Positions 14,537 to 22,932 of a DNA stretch of 35,947 bases are shown in pieces. Source of the DNA: JBCBEX01 sp038528235 (GTDB lineage: Bacteria > Bacteroidota > Rhodothermia > Rhodothermales > Rubricoccaceae); contig JBCBEX010000040.1 in the NCBI GenBank assembly GCA_038528235.1, positions 1 to 35,947 on the forward strand. The letters run 5' to 3'. The number at the start of each line of letters is the position of its first letter. Position 1 is the stretch's first letter. The notes beneath the pieces are model-generated. The model was given only the letters and a program-made list of their open reading frames with translations, did not search any database and was not told where the DNA came from. Both the position numbers and the translations under genes were made by a program.

Positions 14537-15258
14537 GATACCGGCTCTAAGGTGTGAGGGGTGGCTTGGTCACGAGGCCCCATGGCCTCTTCGGGATCCA
14601 GCTTGAGCACGAGCGACAGCCCATCAGCGATGGGAATCATGCTGTGCAGGACGCGGTGGTCGTTGCCCAACCGCCGGTTCAGCTTGCGAATGCCCACCGT
14701 CTCGGAGTCTTGCACGTCCGGGTCCGCGACCCGCCCTGCCCACAGGACGTTGTCCACGAGAAGCACGCCCCCGACCCTCAGTAGCGCATAGGCCTTGTCG
14801 TAGTAGGTGACATAGTTCTCCTTGTCTGCGTCGAGGAAAATCATGTCGAACGACCCGTGTGCCCCCTCGGCAAGCAGGGCATCGAGCGTCTCGAGCGCGG
14901 GCGCGATTCGGAGATCGATTCGAGCATCGACCCCAGCTTCTCTCCAATAGTGCTCGGCGAGCGATGTCGCCTCGCGATCGATGTCGCAGGCGATCAAGAG
15001 CCCATCGTCGGGTAGGGCTCGGGCGATGCACAGGCTGCTGTAGCCCGTGAAGACACCCACCTCCAGCACGCGCCGTGCTCCGACGAGGCGGACCAGCACT
15101 TCGAGCAACTGGCCGACCTCGGGCGGGGTCTGCATTTTCGCCCCGTCTCTCTCAGACGTGGCTGTCCGTAGCCGTTTCAGCACGGAGGGTTCGCGCACCG
15201 ATACCTCTAGCATGTAGCGGTAGAGGTCGTTGGAGACGTCGAAGAAGCGAAGTGACAT
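14533..15258 (-). CDS. fkbG: FkbG-like O-methyltransferase (CCoAOMT/family 3)
   Basis: This 241-residue SAM-dependent O-methyltransferase of the caffeoyl-CoA O-methyltransferase family has motif I VLEVGVFTGYSSLCIA, the metal/SAM region IFLDADKENYVTYY, and DNVLWAGRVADP. FkbG-type members convert hydroxymalonyl-ACP to methoxymalonyl-ACP. Placement at the head of the FkbK-J-I-H gene set supports that role here. I chose the ATG at 15258 (MSLRFFDVS), the normal start of the family. A frame upstream to 15351 would run into the permease gene and encodes a basic, Pro-rich stretch. The gap to the permease stop is 19 bases, and the stop overlaps the FkbK-like start by ATGA. A role in methylating another hydroxyl of the product cannot be excluded. 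Confidence 0.9.
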   Translation of the reverse strand: MSLRFFDVSNDLYRYMLEVSVREPSVLKRLRTATSERDGAKMQTPPEVGQLLEVLVRLVGARRVLEVGVFTGYSSLCIARALPDDGLLIACDIDREATSLAEHYWREAGVDARIDLRIAPALETLDALLAEGAHGSFDMIFLDADKENYVTYYDKAYALLRVGGVLLVDNVLWAGRVADPDVQDSETVGIRKLNRRLGNDHRVLHSMIPIADGLSLVLKLDPEEAMGPRDQATPHTLEPVS

Positions 15259-15277
15259 AGTCAGCCTGTGAGGTGGC

Positions 15278-17548
15278 CTACGCGGCGGTTGGCGTAGCGG
15301 TGATCGGTGCAGGAGCGCTTGAGCGGTTGCGCATGGCGAACCAGACGGCAATGCCGCTGAGAAGGACTCCAGAGGCGAGGTAGAGCCAGCCGTTGGAGAA
15401 GGCCACGTAGGCGAAGGCGTTGGTCGCCCACGCGTGAGCCATCGCGTAGCCCACGGGCATAGCGACGGCGAGGGACACGAGCCCGAGCAGCAGGAACCGA
15501 CGGCGCCGCTGGGAGCCCGTGAGGCCGTTGCCTGCGTATCCGCTCGACACTCCGAGGGAGATGCCGACCATCAACAGCAGCAGCGCCGTGATGCCCGTCA
15601 GCAGCCGCACGTTGAAGCGTTCGCTCACGAACGGAGCGCGTGCCTCTTGCGCCAGCGACTCCATGAGGAATGGGCGGTCCGCAGAGCGTTCATTCCAGAC
15701 GGCGGTGAGCCCTGCTTGCACCTGGTCTAGCGGTGCCTCGGGGTCAACGCGCACGATCAAGTACCCCGCTTCCTCCGGCTCGACCAACGCCGTCATGGAC
15801 ACCACGCGCTTGTCCAGCGGCTCGAAGTGGAAGTTCTCGAGCACGCCGGACACGACGCCGAAGCTCTCCCCCACGGCAAACTGCTTCCCGATGGCATACT
15901 CGGGGTCCCATCCGAGCTGGGCTACCAACTCGCTGTTCACCAGGTACTCCTGGTAGGGTAGTTCGCCTGTGACGTCGCCGCCGGCTATGAGTTGGAGGTC
16001 GAGGGCTTCCATGAAGTCCTCGTCGGTGTAGAAAACGGCCGCCTCGGCGCTGTAGAACCGGTCCTCGGCGCGGAACCGGCGCATCGTGTAGTTGCTCTGC
16101 GTCGGCACCGCCGAGACGAGCGAGGTCGCGACCACGCCCTCCACGTCGTCGATGGCGGCCTTCAGCGCGTCCCGATCGCTCATCAGGTCTGCGTTGCCCG
16201 CGATCGGCAACACATAGGCATGGTCGAGGTCGAACCCGAGCGAGTGGCCGTCGACGAAGCTGAGCTGTTGGTGGATGAAGAGCATCGCGACCAGCGCGGT
16301 GAGCGCGACGACCAGTTGGAGCCCCGCCGCGGCGTATGGGCCCTTTCTCGTCTGCGCCTCTTCGTTGTGTCTCTCCTGCAAGGACCGCGTCGCCCACCAG
16401 CCGAGCCCGAGCGCGAGCACCACCGCGGCGGCTACCATCATTAGCGACCCACTCACCGTGGGCGTCGGAGGAACGCTTCCGGGTGCCAGCAAGCTGCCGA
16501 GCCACGGAGCCACGCCAGCCGCTACGCCTCCAGCCACCAACCCGATCAGCCCGAACGAAACCAGCGACGGCGCCGTGGGCCCCGCTTCAGTGTCTACCGG
16601 CTTGCGTCGAACCCGGGCCGCTGTCACAAACGCGATCGCCCCGAACAGAACTACCAGTCCCATACCCAACGCCGCCAATCCCACAGACAGCGCACTCCCG
16701 TTGGGCTGCAGTTCGCCCTCCAGGGACGAGTAGAGGTGGATATCCGTGACGGGCTGCATCAGGAACCCCGTCTGCGAGTCGTCGAAGCTCATGTAGCGCT
16801 GGATAAACGCTGGTAGCTCCGTGTTCACGAGGGCGTCGATCGAGACGTCGTCGGCCAGGCGGACGTAGGTGGCGTAGGGATTCCAGATCCAGCTCGTGAT
16901 CCAGTCTTCCTGGATGCCTGCGAGGGCAAGCACCTCGGCCCGCGTCCCCATCGAAATCAGCATGTCGAAGTCCACGTGGGAGCGCATCGCGGCGGGCGCG
17001 AGGACGCCCGTCACCGTTAGATCGATGGCATTCTCGTAGCGTAGCGTCCGGCCCATCGGGTCCGCTCCGGGGAAGTAGCGTTCGGCGGCCTCTTCGGAAA
17101 TGATGATGGTGCGCGGTTCGCGCAGCGCCCCGACAGGGTCGCCTGCCGAGAGCGGGATGGTGAACACGCTCAGCAGCGAGGGATCGGCCATGAACAGCCG
17201 GGGCTCGTAGTTCACCGCTGCCGTGCTGGCCACGACCGGCGCCGGCTGAGGATGGTAGAGCCGAGCCGGAAGCACGCCGTCGATGTCCGCCACGAGGTTC
17301 TCGGCCACGGGCCCTGGCAACGTGGCATATTCCACGGTCCCGATGGTGCCGAGTTGAAGGCGTTGCGTGATCCGGAAGACCCGGTCTACGTTCTCGTGGT
17401 GCCGGTCATAGCTCCATTCTTGGTAGACGTAGGAGGCCCCCACGTAGGCCGACGCTACGACCAACGCTAGCGCGACCAGACACAAGCCTGCGGAGAGGGG
17501 CTGGCGGCCGATCATGTTGAGCCTGCCGCCCTGGCGAGTCGAATTCAT
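15278..17548 (-). CDS. FtsX/MacB-like inner-membrane permease with atypical coupling loops
   Basis: This 756-residue membrane protein resembles the large MacB/FtsX permeases of Bacteroidota. It has TM1 at about 17-40, a periplasmic MacB-like domain beginning YQEWSYDRHHENVDRVFR, three TM segments (about 285-390), TM5 (about 408-428), a second periplasmic domain with ENFHFEPLDKRV, and three C-terminal TM segments (about 649-742). Family members pair with a LolD/MacB-type ATPase for export. The cytoplasmic loops that should carry the E(V/I)G(I/L)RK..GA coupling helix are replaced by RVRRKPVDTEAGP and SSGYAGNGLTGSQRRRR, and no ATPase gene is in the window. The position inside the biosynthetic operon (30 bases after NRPS-3, 19 bases before the O-methyltransferase) suggests export or self-protection. 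The start at 17548 lacks a clear Shine-Dalgarno. Confidence 0.85.
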   Translation of the reverse strand: MNSTRQGGRLNMIGRQPLSAGLCLVALALVVASAYVGASYVYQEWSYDRHHENVDRVFRITQRLQLGTIGTVEYATLPGPVAENLVADIDGVLPARLYHPQPAPVVASTAAVNYEPRLFMADPSLLSVFTIPLSAGDPVGALREPRTIIISEEAAERYFPGADPMGRTLRYENAIDLTVTGVLAPAAMRSHVDFDMLISMGTRAEVLALAGIQEDWITSWIWNPYATYVRLADDVSIDALVNTELPAFIQRYMSFDDSQTGFLMQPVTDIHLYSSLEGELQPNGSALSVGLAALGMGLVVLFGAIAFVTAARVRRKPVDTEAGPTAPSLVSFGLIGLVAGGVAAGVAPWLGSLLAPGSVPPTPTVSGSLMMVAAAVVLALGLGWWATRSLQERHNEEAQTRKGPYAAAGLQLVVALTALVAMLFIHQQLSFVDGHSLGFDLDHAYVLPIAGNADLMSDRDALKAAIDDVEGVVATSLVSAVPTQSNYTMRRFRAEDRFYSAEAAVFYTDEDFMEALDLQLIAGGDVTGELPYQEYLVNSELVAQLGWDPEYAIGKQFAVGESFGVVSGVLENFHFEPLDKRVVSMTALVEPEEAGYLIVRVDPEAPLDQVQAGLTAVWNERSADRPFLMESLAQEARAPFVSERFNVRLLTGITALLLLMVGISLGVSSGYAGNGLTGSQRRRRFLLLGLVSLAVAMPVGYAMAHAWATNAFAYVAFSNGWLYLASGVLLSGIAVWFAMRNRSSAPAPITATPTAA

Positions 17549-17578
17549 GGGAGAGTACCGAGTATGATGAATGAGGCG

Positions 17579-20500
17579 CTATGCTCTGCGACGCCGCCGG
17601 CGTGCCTGCCGCTGGCGTTGCGCCCGCTGCAGAATGGCGTCCTGTGGTAGGGTGTCCGATGCGCCGCCTTCGAGGAAGCCCGCCAGCGAGCGCACCGTCG
17701 GGTAGCGGAATAAGTCGACGAGCGTGATGTCGGGGTTGAGCGAGGACCGCACGTCGCGGTGGACGAGCGCCATGAGGAGCGACGTGCCTCCACGCTCGAA
17801 GAAGTTGTCCTCGACGCCCACCTTCTCGACCTCGAGCACGCGTGCCCAGATCGCGCTGATTTGTTGTTCGAGGTCGCCCTCGGGCGGCGCATAGGGCTGC
17901 GACGCTTTCGGGGCTGTTGCCATCGAGGCCAGGCGCCCGCGGTCGACCTTGCCGTTGGGGGTGAGCGGGAACGCCTCGACGACGTGCAGCGCCGAGGGGA
18001 CCATGTAGGCCGGAAGCCGCTCTTCCAGGAAGCGCGGCAGCGGAGGCAGCGTCCCGCCCATGTCGCCCATGCCCTTATGAGCCTGCGCGCCCATCTGTAG
18101 ACCGTCGGCAGCGGCGTAGAGCAGGTAGACATACCTCGATGCGCCTCCCTCTCGTCCGATTTCGACGTACCGATCCGCACTGCACTCGAAGCCGTGCGAC
18201 TCCAACAAGCTGCGGCATTGCTCCAGCAACTCCTCGGTATCCACCTCTGCCACGACCTGCTTGATCTTCACCCAGTCGGCAGGCTTGATGCCCATCAGCA
18301 CCTCGTACTCGCTCCGCTCTGCATCGATCTTGAGCAGGTCAATCTGCTCAATCCCCTGGGCTGCGATGAGGTCCGAGACGGTCTGGAGCGTGCACTCAAA
18401 CGTTTCGGTCACGAACCGCTCGTCGAGCGCCAAGTCGATATCGTCGCTGGCGAGCTCGACCGCTTCGGAGCTGCCGGCCTCCTGCTTCAGCTCCGCCTCG
18501 ACGATGTAGCGAGCGATGGCCCGGTCTCGGTCCGGATCGGCGAAGCGGCCGGACAACCCTGACGAGTTCGGATAGAACGTAAAGGTGTCCTGCCCGGCAG
18601 CCCGCGCCACTCCGCGCTGGAAGGCCCCCCCAGCGATGCCGTGACGAGCAAAGTTCTCGTTGAGGCAGGCGAACGTCGGAGGGATCGGCTCGAACGCAAA
18701 GACGCGGACGTCCTGCGCGGCGTAGTGCGCGTACAGCGAGAACATGCCGATGTTGGCGCCCACGTCCACCACGCAGTCGCCATCCTCGATGGTGATGCCG
18801 TGGCGTAGGTAGGTCTCGTCCCCGAAAATTTCCGTGTACAGCCCGCTCGTGATGTGGTCGTGCTGATGCGCCACGTCCAAGCCGTTCGGGAGCGTGTAGC
18901 TCTGGAGCAGGTTCGCCGACGCAGCGGAGTCGGGAGCCTCGTCCGTTGCGGCGTCCACGCCGCGCGCATCGGGTCCGGGTGATGTGCCTCGCTCGAGTAG
19001 GTAGTAGGCTTGCACGTGCGCGCCAACGCCCGTTCCTGAGACCACTGCCACCGCGTCGCGGACGGTCGGGTGGGCTCGCATGTGAGCTTCGATTTCCTGG
19101 AGCTCGACGCGGAACCCGCGCACCTTGACTTGGGAGTCGAAGCGGCCCATGAAGACCAAGGTGCCGTCCGGTAGCCGCCGAACGCGGTCGCCGGTCCGAT
19201 ACAGACGCCTCCCGGGCGCGCTCGCCCACGGGTCAGGCACGAACCGCTCGGCGGTGCGTGCAGGAAGCTGCAGATACCCTCGGGTGACCCCCTCCCCTCC
19301 GATGTACAGTTCGCCGGGTACGCCCACGGGCACCTGTTCGCCCGCGGCATCGAGCACGTGGAGCTGCGTGTTTGCGATCGGATACCCGAGCGGCACCGGA
19401 TGCTCAGCGCCCTTCAGGTGATGCGTCGAGGACCACACGGTGGTCTCGGTCGGCCCGTACATGTTCACGAGCACGGTGTCGGGGAACGTGCGTTGGAGCG
19501 ACTCGGCCAGCGCCGACGACAGCGCCTCGCCCCCGACGTACCAGTTCCGCAGCGTGCCTAGGGCCTCCACGACCTCAGGGTCCTCGACGAAGCTCGCCGC
19601 TGTAGACGGCGTCGTCTGCAGGTGCGTGATGCTGTGGTGCCGAGCCAACTCCACGAGGGACCAGGTCCGCGTGGGTCTTGCTTCGGGAGCGGGTTTTTCC
19701 GCGGTCCTCTTCGTGCGCTGGTGCACGGTGTCCAAGGCGGTCAGAGACTCCAGCACAGCCTCCGGTTCAACCCCGAAGTCGATGAGGCAGGCGACCTCGT
19801 CCACGCCCAGGGCGCGGAAGTCTTCGGCGCGGGCTGCACATTCGTCAATCGTCCCGATGAGGCTGCTCGACTCGATGTAGCGCTCGACGGCCAGGTCGAG
19901 CAGGTTCTCCATGTCCTGGTCCGTGAGATTCTGCTGCACATCGGCTTTGTGGGCCTCGGGTGCCAGGCTCTTGACGAGCCCGATGGAGCCGCGGAGGTAT
20001 TGCCGGAACGGCCCTTCGACCTGCGCGCGCACCTCGTCCGCATCCTCCCCGACGAACGTGTGGAGCATGAGCGTCACCCGTGCCTTCTCGGGAGGGTGCC
20101 CAGCGTCCCGCCACGCCTTCCTGTAGAGGGCGATCTTCTCTGCGAGCTCCTCTCGGCTCTGGCCGAGCAGGTGGGTTAGAATCCCCGCTCCGACTTCGCC
20201 GGCGCGCCTGAACGTCTCCGGGCTCCCAGCCGCGGTGATCCATACGGGAAGCTCCGGCTGCACGGGCCGGGGCATGACCTGCACATCGACGGGGGCTCCC
20301 TCGACCCCGTCGAAGGTGACCGCCTCGCCCCGCCACAGCCGACGCACCGTATCGAGGCCCTCGAACAAGACCTCGCGACGGTTTGCGTAGTTGTCCGGGG
20401 CAAGGATGAAGTCGTGCTGGTGCCAGCCCGAAGCCAGGGACAAGCCCACGCGGCCCCCCGACAGATTGTCTACCATGGCCCACTCCTCCGCAATCCGCAC

Positions 20501-22930
20501 CGGATGGTGCAAGGGCAACACGGCACTGCCAGCCCGGATCTGCACCGATTCGGTGATCGCGGCGATGGCCGCACCCGCGACTGCAGGACTGGGATAGAGC
20601 CCGCCAAAAGAGTGGAAGTGGCGCTCAGGCGTCCACACGGCCTCGAAGCCGTGCGTGTCTGCAAAGCGCGCTCCTTCCAGCAACAGCTTATAGGGGTTCT
20701 CCTGCCCACGGGCCTCGTCGGCGAAGTAGAACAGACTGAAGGCGAGCGGGCGCGACGAGCGCTGGGTGGGCTGAAGCCCCTGCGCCCCACGCCCCACGCT
20801 CGGTGGCGAGTAGAGCACCACATGGAAGCCCCTCGACAGCGTCCAAAGCAGTTCGAGCACCGAGATGTCGAAGGAGACACTCGTCGTTGCGAGCCAGGTG
20901 TCGCCTTCTCCTCCGTCCAGGCGGTCGTCCATCCCGCAGAAGAAATTGGCGACGTTGCGGTGGGTCACCATCACGCCCTTCGGCGTGCCCGTAGAGCCCG
21001 ATGTGTAGGTCACGTACGCGAGACGATCCAGGCCCACGCTCTCTTCTGGCGACGAGGTAGGCTGCGCTCCGATGTCCCGGCGGGCTGCCTCTAGGTCCAG
21101 GACCTGCTGCGTTGTGCCGGGTAGCGTCGACGAGATACCAGCCCGCGTGATCACCAGCGCAGGGCTGGCTCCATCGAGGACCTGCTTGACGCGGGCCTGG
21201 GGGTAGGCGGGATCGAGGGGCACGTAGGCCGCGCCTGCCTTCAGAATGGCTAGCAGCGCGACAACGAGATCGGCAGAGCGGTCCAAGTACACCGCCACGC
21301 GGCTTCCGGGGCCGATCTCTCGCTCCACCATCCAGTGGGCGAGTTGGTTGGACCGGGTCTCCAGTTCGGCGTAGGTCCACGTTGCATCACCGACGCTGAG
21401 TGCTGGCGCGTCCGGGGTGCGAGCGCTCTGGCGGTTCAGCTGCTCCGAAATCGACTGCTCGCGCAGCGGCATGTCAGTCTGATTCCAGGCGCGCAGGGCG
21501 TCCTGCTCCGCTTCTGGCAACCATTGGAGGCGCGCCAGGGAACGGTCCGGGGCCTCCAGGGCTGCCGCTAACACTGCCACGTAGTGCTTGGCCAGTCGCT
21601 CCGCGGTGCCTGGCAGGAATAGGTCGGTGTTGTACTGGATGGTTCCGACCCAGGCCTCCGCGTCCTGGCTGATGCTCAGGCTCAGGTCGAAGGGGGCCGT
21701 CCCGTAGTCGAGGGGGATCGGCTTCGCCTCGACCCCTGCCAGTTGAACGGAGGCCGATGGCGTGTTTTGTACGGCAAAGAACACCTGGAACAGAGACGCG
21801 CCGCTTAGCTCGCGGGTCGTCTGCAGCGCATCGACGAGGCGCGCGTAGGGGAAATTCTGGTGCTCGTATGCCGCCAGTGCCTCCTGACGAACGCGACGCA
21901 ACAGCGCGTGGAACGTGTCGTCGTCACGCACGGGAATGCGGAGCACCAGCGTGTTGACGAAGCAGCCGATCAGGCGCTCCGTGCGCGTGTCCGGCCGATT
22001 GGCCACCGGCGTGCCTATGGCAACCTCCTTGGCGCCGCTGTAGCGGGCCATGAGCGTAGCCTGCGCTGCCGTGAGCACCATGAACGGCGTCGAGCGTGTC
22101 TCTTGGGCCAGCGCTTCGACCCGGCGTACGAGCGCCGGGGGCAGCTCGAACGTGGTGGACGCTCCGTTGTAGGTCTGGGTTGGGGGACGTGGCTGATCTG
22201 GCGTGAAATGATCCACAGGCGACAGTCCGCCAAGACGGTCAGTCCAGTAGGCTTGCAAGGCGTCTCCTTCGGGCCCTGCGAGGCGTTGCCGCTCAAGCGC
22301 GGCCACATCGTCGTACTGCAGCGTCAGTGCGTCCAGTCCCTCGGCTGTTTCGTGCGTATAGCAGTGCCCAACCTCTTGGATGAACAGCGCAATCGACCAC
22401 CCGTCGCAGACCACATGGTGCAGGGTGATCGCGAGGATCGTTGTCTGTTCATGCACGCGTAGGGCCGTGGCTCGCGCAAGCGGCCCCTGCTCTAGATCGA
22501 AGGGGCGCTGGCCGAGCTCCACAGCCAAGCGCTGCGCGTGGCGTTCGGCTTGCTCCTGCGGCATCCCTCGCAGGTCAACGCGTTCCAGCGGCAGCCCCCG
22601 CGTGGGATCGATCACTTGGACGGGCCCCTCCTCCGAGAGCTCGATTCGGCTCAGCAGCACTTGATGGCGCTGAGCCACCATGGTGAGGGCTCGCTCCAAC
22701 CTCGCGACGTCTAGGTCGCCTTCCAGGCGCAGCGTCGTGCTCATGTGGTAGGCTCCGTTTCCTGGAGCCAGACGTTCGACGAACCAGAGCCGCTCCTGGG
22801 CATGCGAAAGCGGCGCCCGGCGTTCGCGCGTGGCTCGCTCGCGCAGGAGCTGCGCCAGCAAGGCTCTCCGCGCATCGGGTCCCTCACCATTCGAGGCGAC
22901 TTCCGTACGTACTTCGGTTGTTTCGATCAT
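17579..22930 (-). CDS. NRPS-3: C-A-T module, A domain (Gly-like) interrupted by a luciferase-like monooxygenase and an FkbM methyltransferase
   Basis: This 1783-residue synthetase has a C domain (about 40-470) with HHVVCDGWS, His171. The A domain shows A3 YTSGSTGTPKG near 640 and A4 FDISVLE near 686. An inserted luciferase-like flavin monooxygenase (about 729-1066) follows, then A5 NMYGPTETT near 1153, A7 YRTGDR, A8 VKVRGFRVEL near 1265, an inserted FkbM methyltransferase (about 1345-1607), A9 LPAYMVPSAL and A10 PNGKVDRGRL with its Lys near 1659. The carrier Ser is Ser1717 in RGGTSLL. The specificity residues I read are D-I-L-Q-Y-G-M-V-W-K, close to the glycine code DILQLGL(I/V)WK. The likely job is to load Gly, hydroxylate its alpha carbon and O-methylate it. 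The start is two bases after the NRPS-2 stop. The C-terminus is a strongly basic tail (QARRRRRRA). Confidence 0.95.
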   Translation of the reverse strand: MIETTEVRTEVASNGEGPDARRALLAQLLRERATRERRAPLSHAQERLWFVERLAPGNGAYHMSTTLRLEGDLDVARLERALTMVAQRHQVLLSRIELSEEGPVQVIDPTRGLPLERVDLRGMPQEQAERHAQRLAVELGQRPFDLEQGPLARATALRVHEQTTILAITLHHVVCDGWSIALFIQEVGHCYTHETAEGLDALTLQYDDVAALERQRLAGPEGDALQAYWTDRLGGLSPVDHFTPDQPRPPTQTYNGASTTFELPPALVRRVEALAQETRSTPFMVLTAAQATLMARYSGAKEVAIGTPVANRPDTRTERLIGCFVNTLVLRIPVRDDDTFHALLRRVRQEALAAYEHQNFPYARLVDALQTTRELSGASLFQVFFAVQNTPSASVQLAGVEAKPIPLDYGTAPFDLSLSISQDAEAWVGTIQYNTDLFLPGTAERLAKHYVAVLAAALEAPDRSLARLQWLPEAEQDALRAWNQTDMPLREQSISEQLNRQSARTPDAPALSVGDATWTYAELETRSNQLAHWMVEREIGPGSRVAVYLDRSADLVVALLAILKAGAAYVPLDPAYPQARVKQVLDGASPALVITRAGISSTLPGTTQQVLDLEAARRDIGAQPTSSPEESVGLDRLAYVTYTSGSTGTPKGVMVTHRNVANFFCGMDDRLDGGEGDTWLATTSVSFDISVLELLWTLSRGFHVVLYSPPSVGRGAQGLQPTQRSSRPLAFSLFYFADEARGQENPYKLLLEGARFADTHGFEAVWTPERHFHSFGGLYPSPAVAGAAIAAITESVQIRAGSAVLPLHHPVRIAEEWAMVDNLSGGRVGLSLASGWHQHDFILAPDNYANRREVLFEGLDTVRRLWRGEAVTFDGVEGAPVDVQVMPRPVQPELPVWITAAGSPETFRRAGEVGAGILTHLLGQSREELAEKIALYRKAWRDAGHPPEKARVTLMLHTFVGEDADEVRAQVEGPFRQYLRGSIGLVKSLAPEAHKADVQQNLTDQDMENLLDLAVERYIESSSLIGTIDECAARAEDFRALGVDEVACLIDFGVEPEAVLESLTALDTVHQRTKRTAEKPAPEARPTRTWSLVELARHHSITHLQTTPSTAASFVEDPEVVEALGTLRNWYVGGEALSSALAESLQRTFPDTVLVNMYGPTETTVWSSTHHLKGAEHPVPLGYPIANTQLHVLDAAGEQVPVGVPGELYIGGEGVTRGYLQLPARTAERFVPDPWASAPGRRLYRTGDRVRRLPDGTLVFMGRFDSQVKVRGFRVELQEIEAHMRAHPTVRDAVAVVSGTGVGAHVQAYYLLERGTSPGPDARGVDAATDEAPDSAASANLLQSYTLPNGLDVAHQHDHITSGLYTEIFGDETYLRHGITIEDGDCVVDVGANIGMFSLYAHYAAQDVRVFAFEPIPPTFACLNENFARHGIAGGAFQRGVARAAGQDTFTFYPNSSGLSGRFADPDRDRAIARYIVEAELKQEAGSSEAVELASDDIDLALDERFVTETFECTLQTVSDLIAAQGIEQIDLLKIDAERSEYEVLMGIKPADWVKIKQVVAEVDTEELLEQCRSLLESHGFECSADRYVEIGREGGASRYVYLLYAAADGLQMGAQAHKGMGDMGGTLPPLPRFLEERLPAYMVPSALHVVEAFPLTPNGKVDRGRLASMATAPKASQPYAPPEGDLEQQISAIWARVLEVEKVGVEDNFFERGGTSLLMALVHRDVRSSLNPDITLVDLFRYPTVRSLAGFLEGGASDTLPQDAILQRAQRQRQARRRRRRA
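18110..18898 (-). other. FkbM methyltransferase domain inserted between A8 and A9 of NRPS-3
   Basis: Residues 1345-1607 of NRPS-3 begin YTLPNGLDV and carry VVDVGANIGMFS, AFEPIPP, FTFYPNSSGLSG, IDLLKIDAERSE and IKQVVAEVD. These form the full set of FkbM motifs, intact and in order. Position between A8 and A9 is the commonest site for methyltransferases interrupting A domains, although those are usually N-methyltransferases of another family. FkbM enzymes mostly methylate oxygen, so the alpha-hydroxyl made by the neighbouring monooxygenase domain is a plausible target. Confidence 0.88.
19733..20746 (-). other. Luciferase-like (LLM) monooxygenase domain inserted between A4 and A5 of NRPS-3
   Basis: Residues 729-1066 of NRPS-3 begin LAFSLFYFADEA and contain GFEAVWTPERHFHSFGG, IRAGSAVLPLHHPVRIAEEWAMVD, NLSGGRVGLSLASGWH and PVWITAAGSPETFRRAGE. 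These are typical of FMN-dependent, bacterial-luciferase-like monooxygenases found as domains in natural-product synthetases. The insertion is in frame between core motifs A4 and A5. A monooxygenase integrated in a Gly-type A domain is known from the last module of myxothiazol-type assembly lines, where it hydroxylates the glycine alpha carbon. The same chemistry here is inference. Confidence 0.88.
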
Positions 22931-22932
22931 GG

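Noticed and set aside
15259..15351. Upstream extension of the O-methyltransferase gene
   Set aside because: It overlaps the 3' end of the permease gene and adds a Pro/Arg-rich stretch absent from the family.
17579..22930. Two fused or broken genes instead of one doubly interrupted A domain
   Set aside because: One frame runs through; A3-A4, A5-A8 and A9-A10 each occur once and in order around the two insertions, so this is one A domain.
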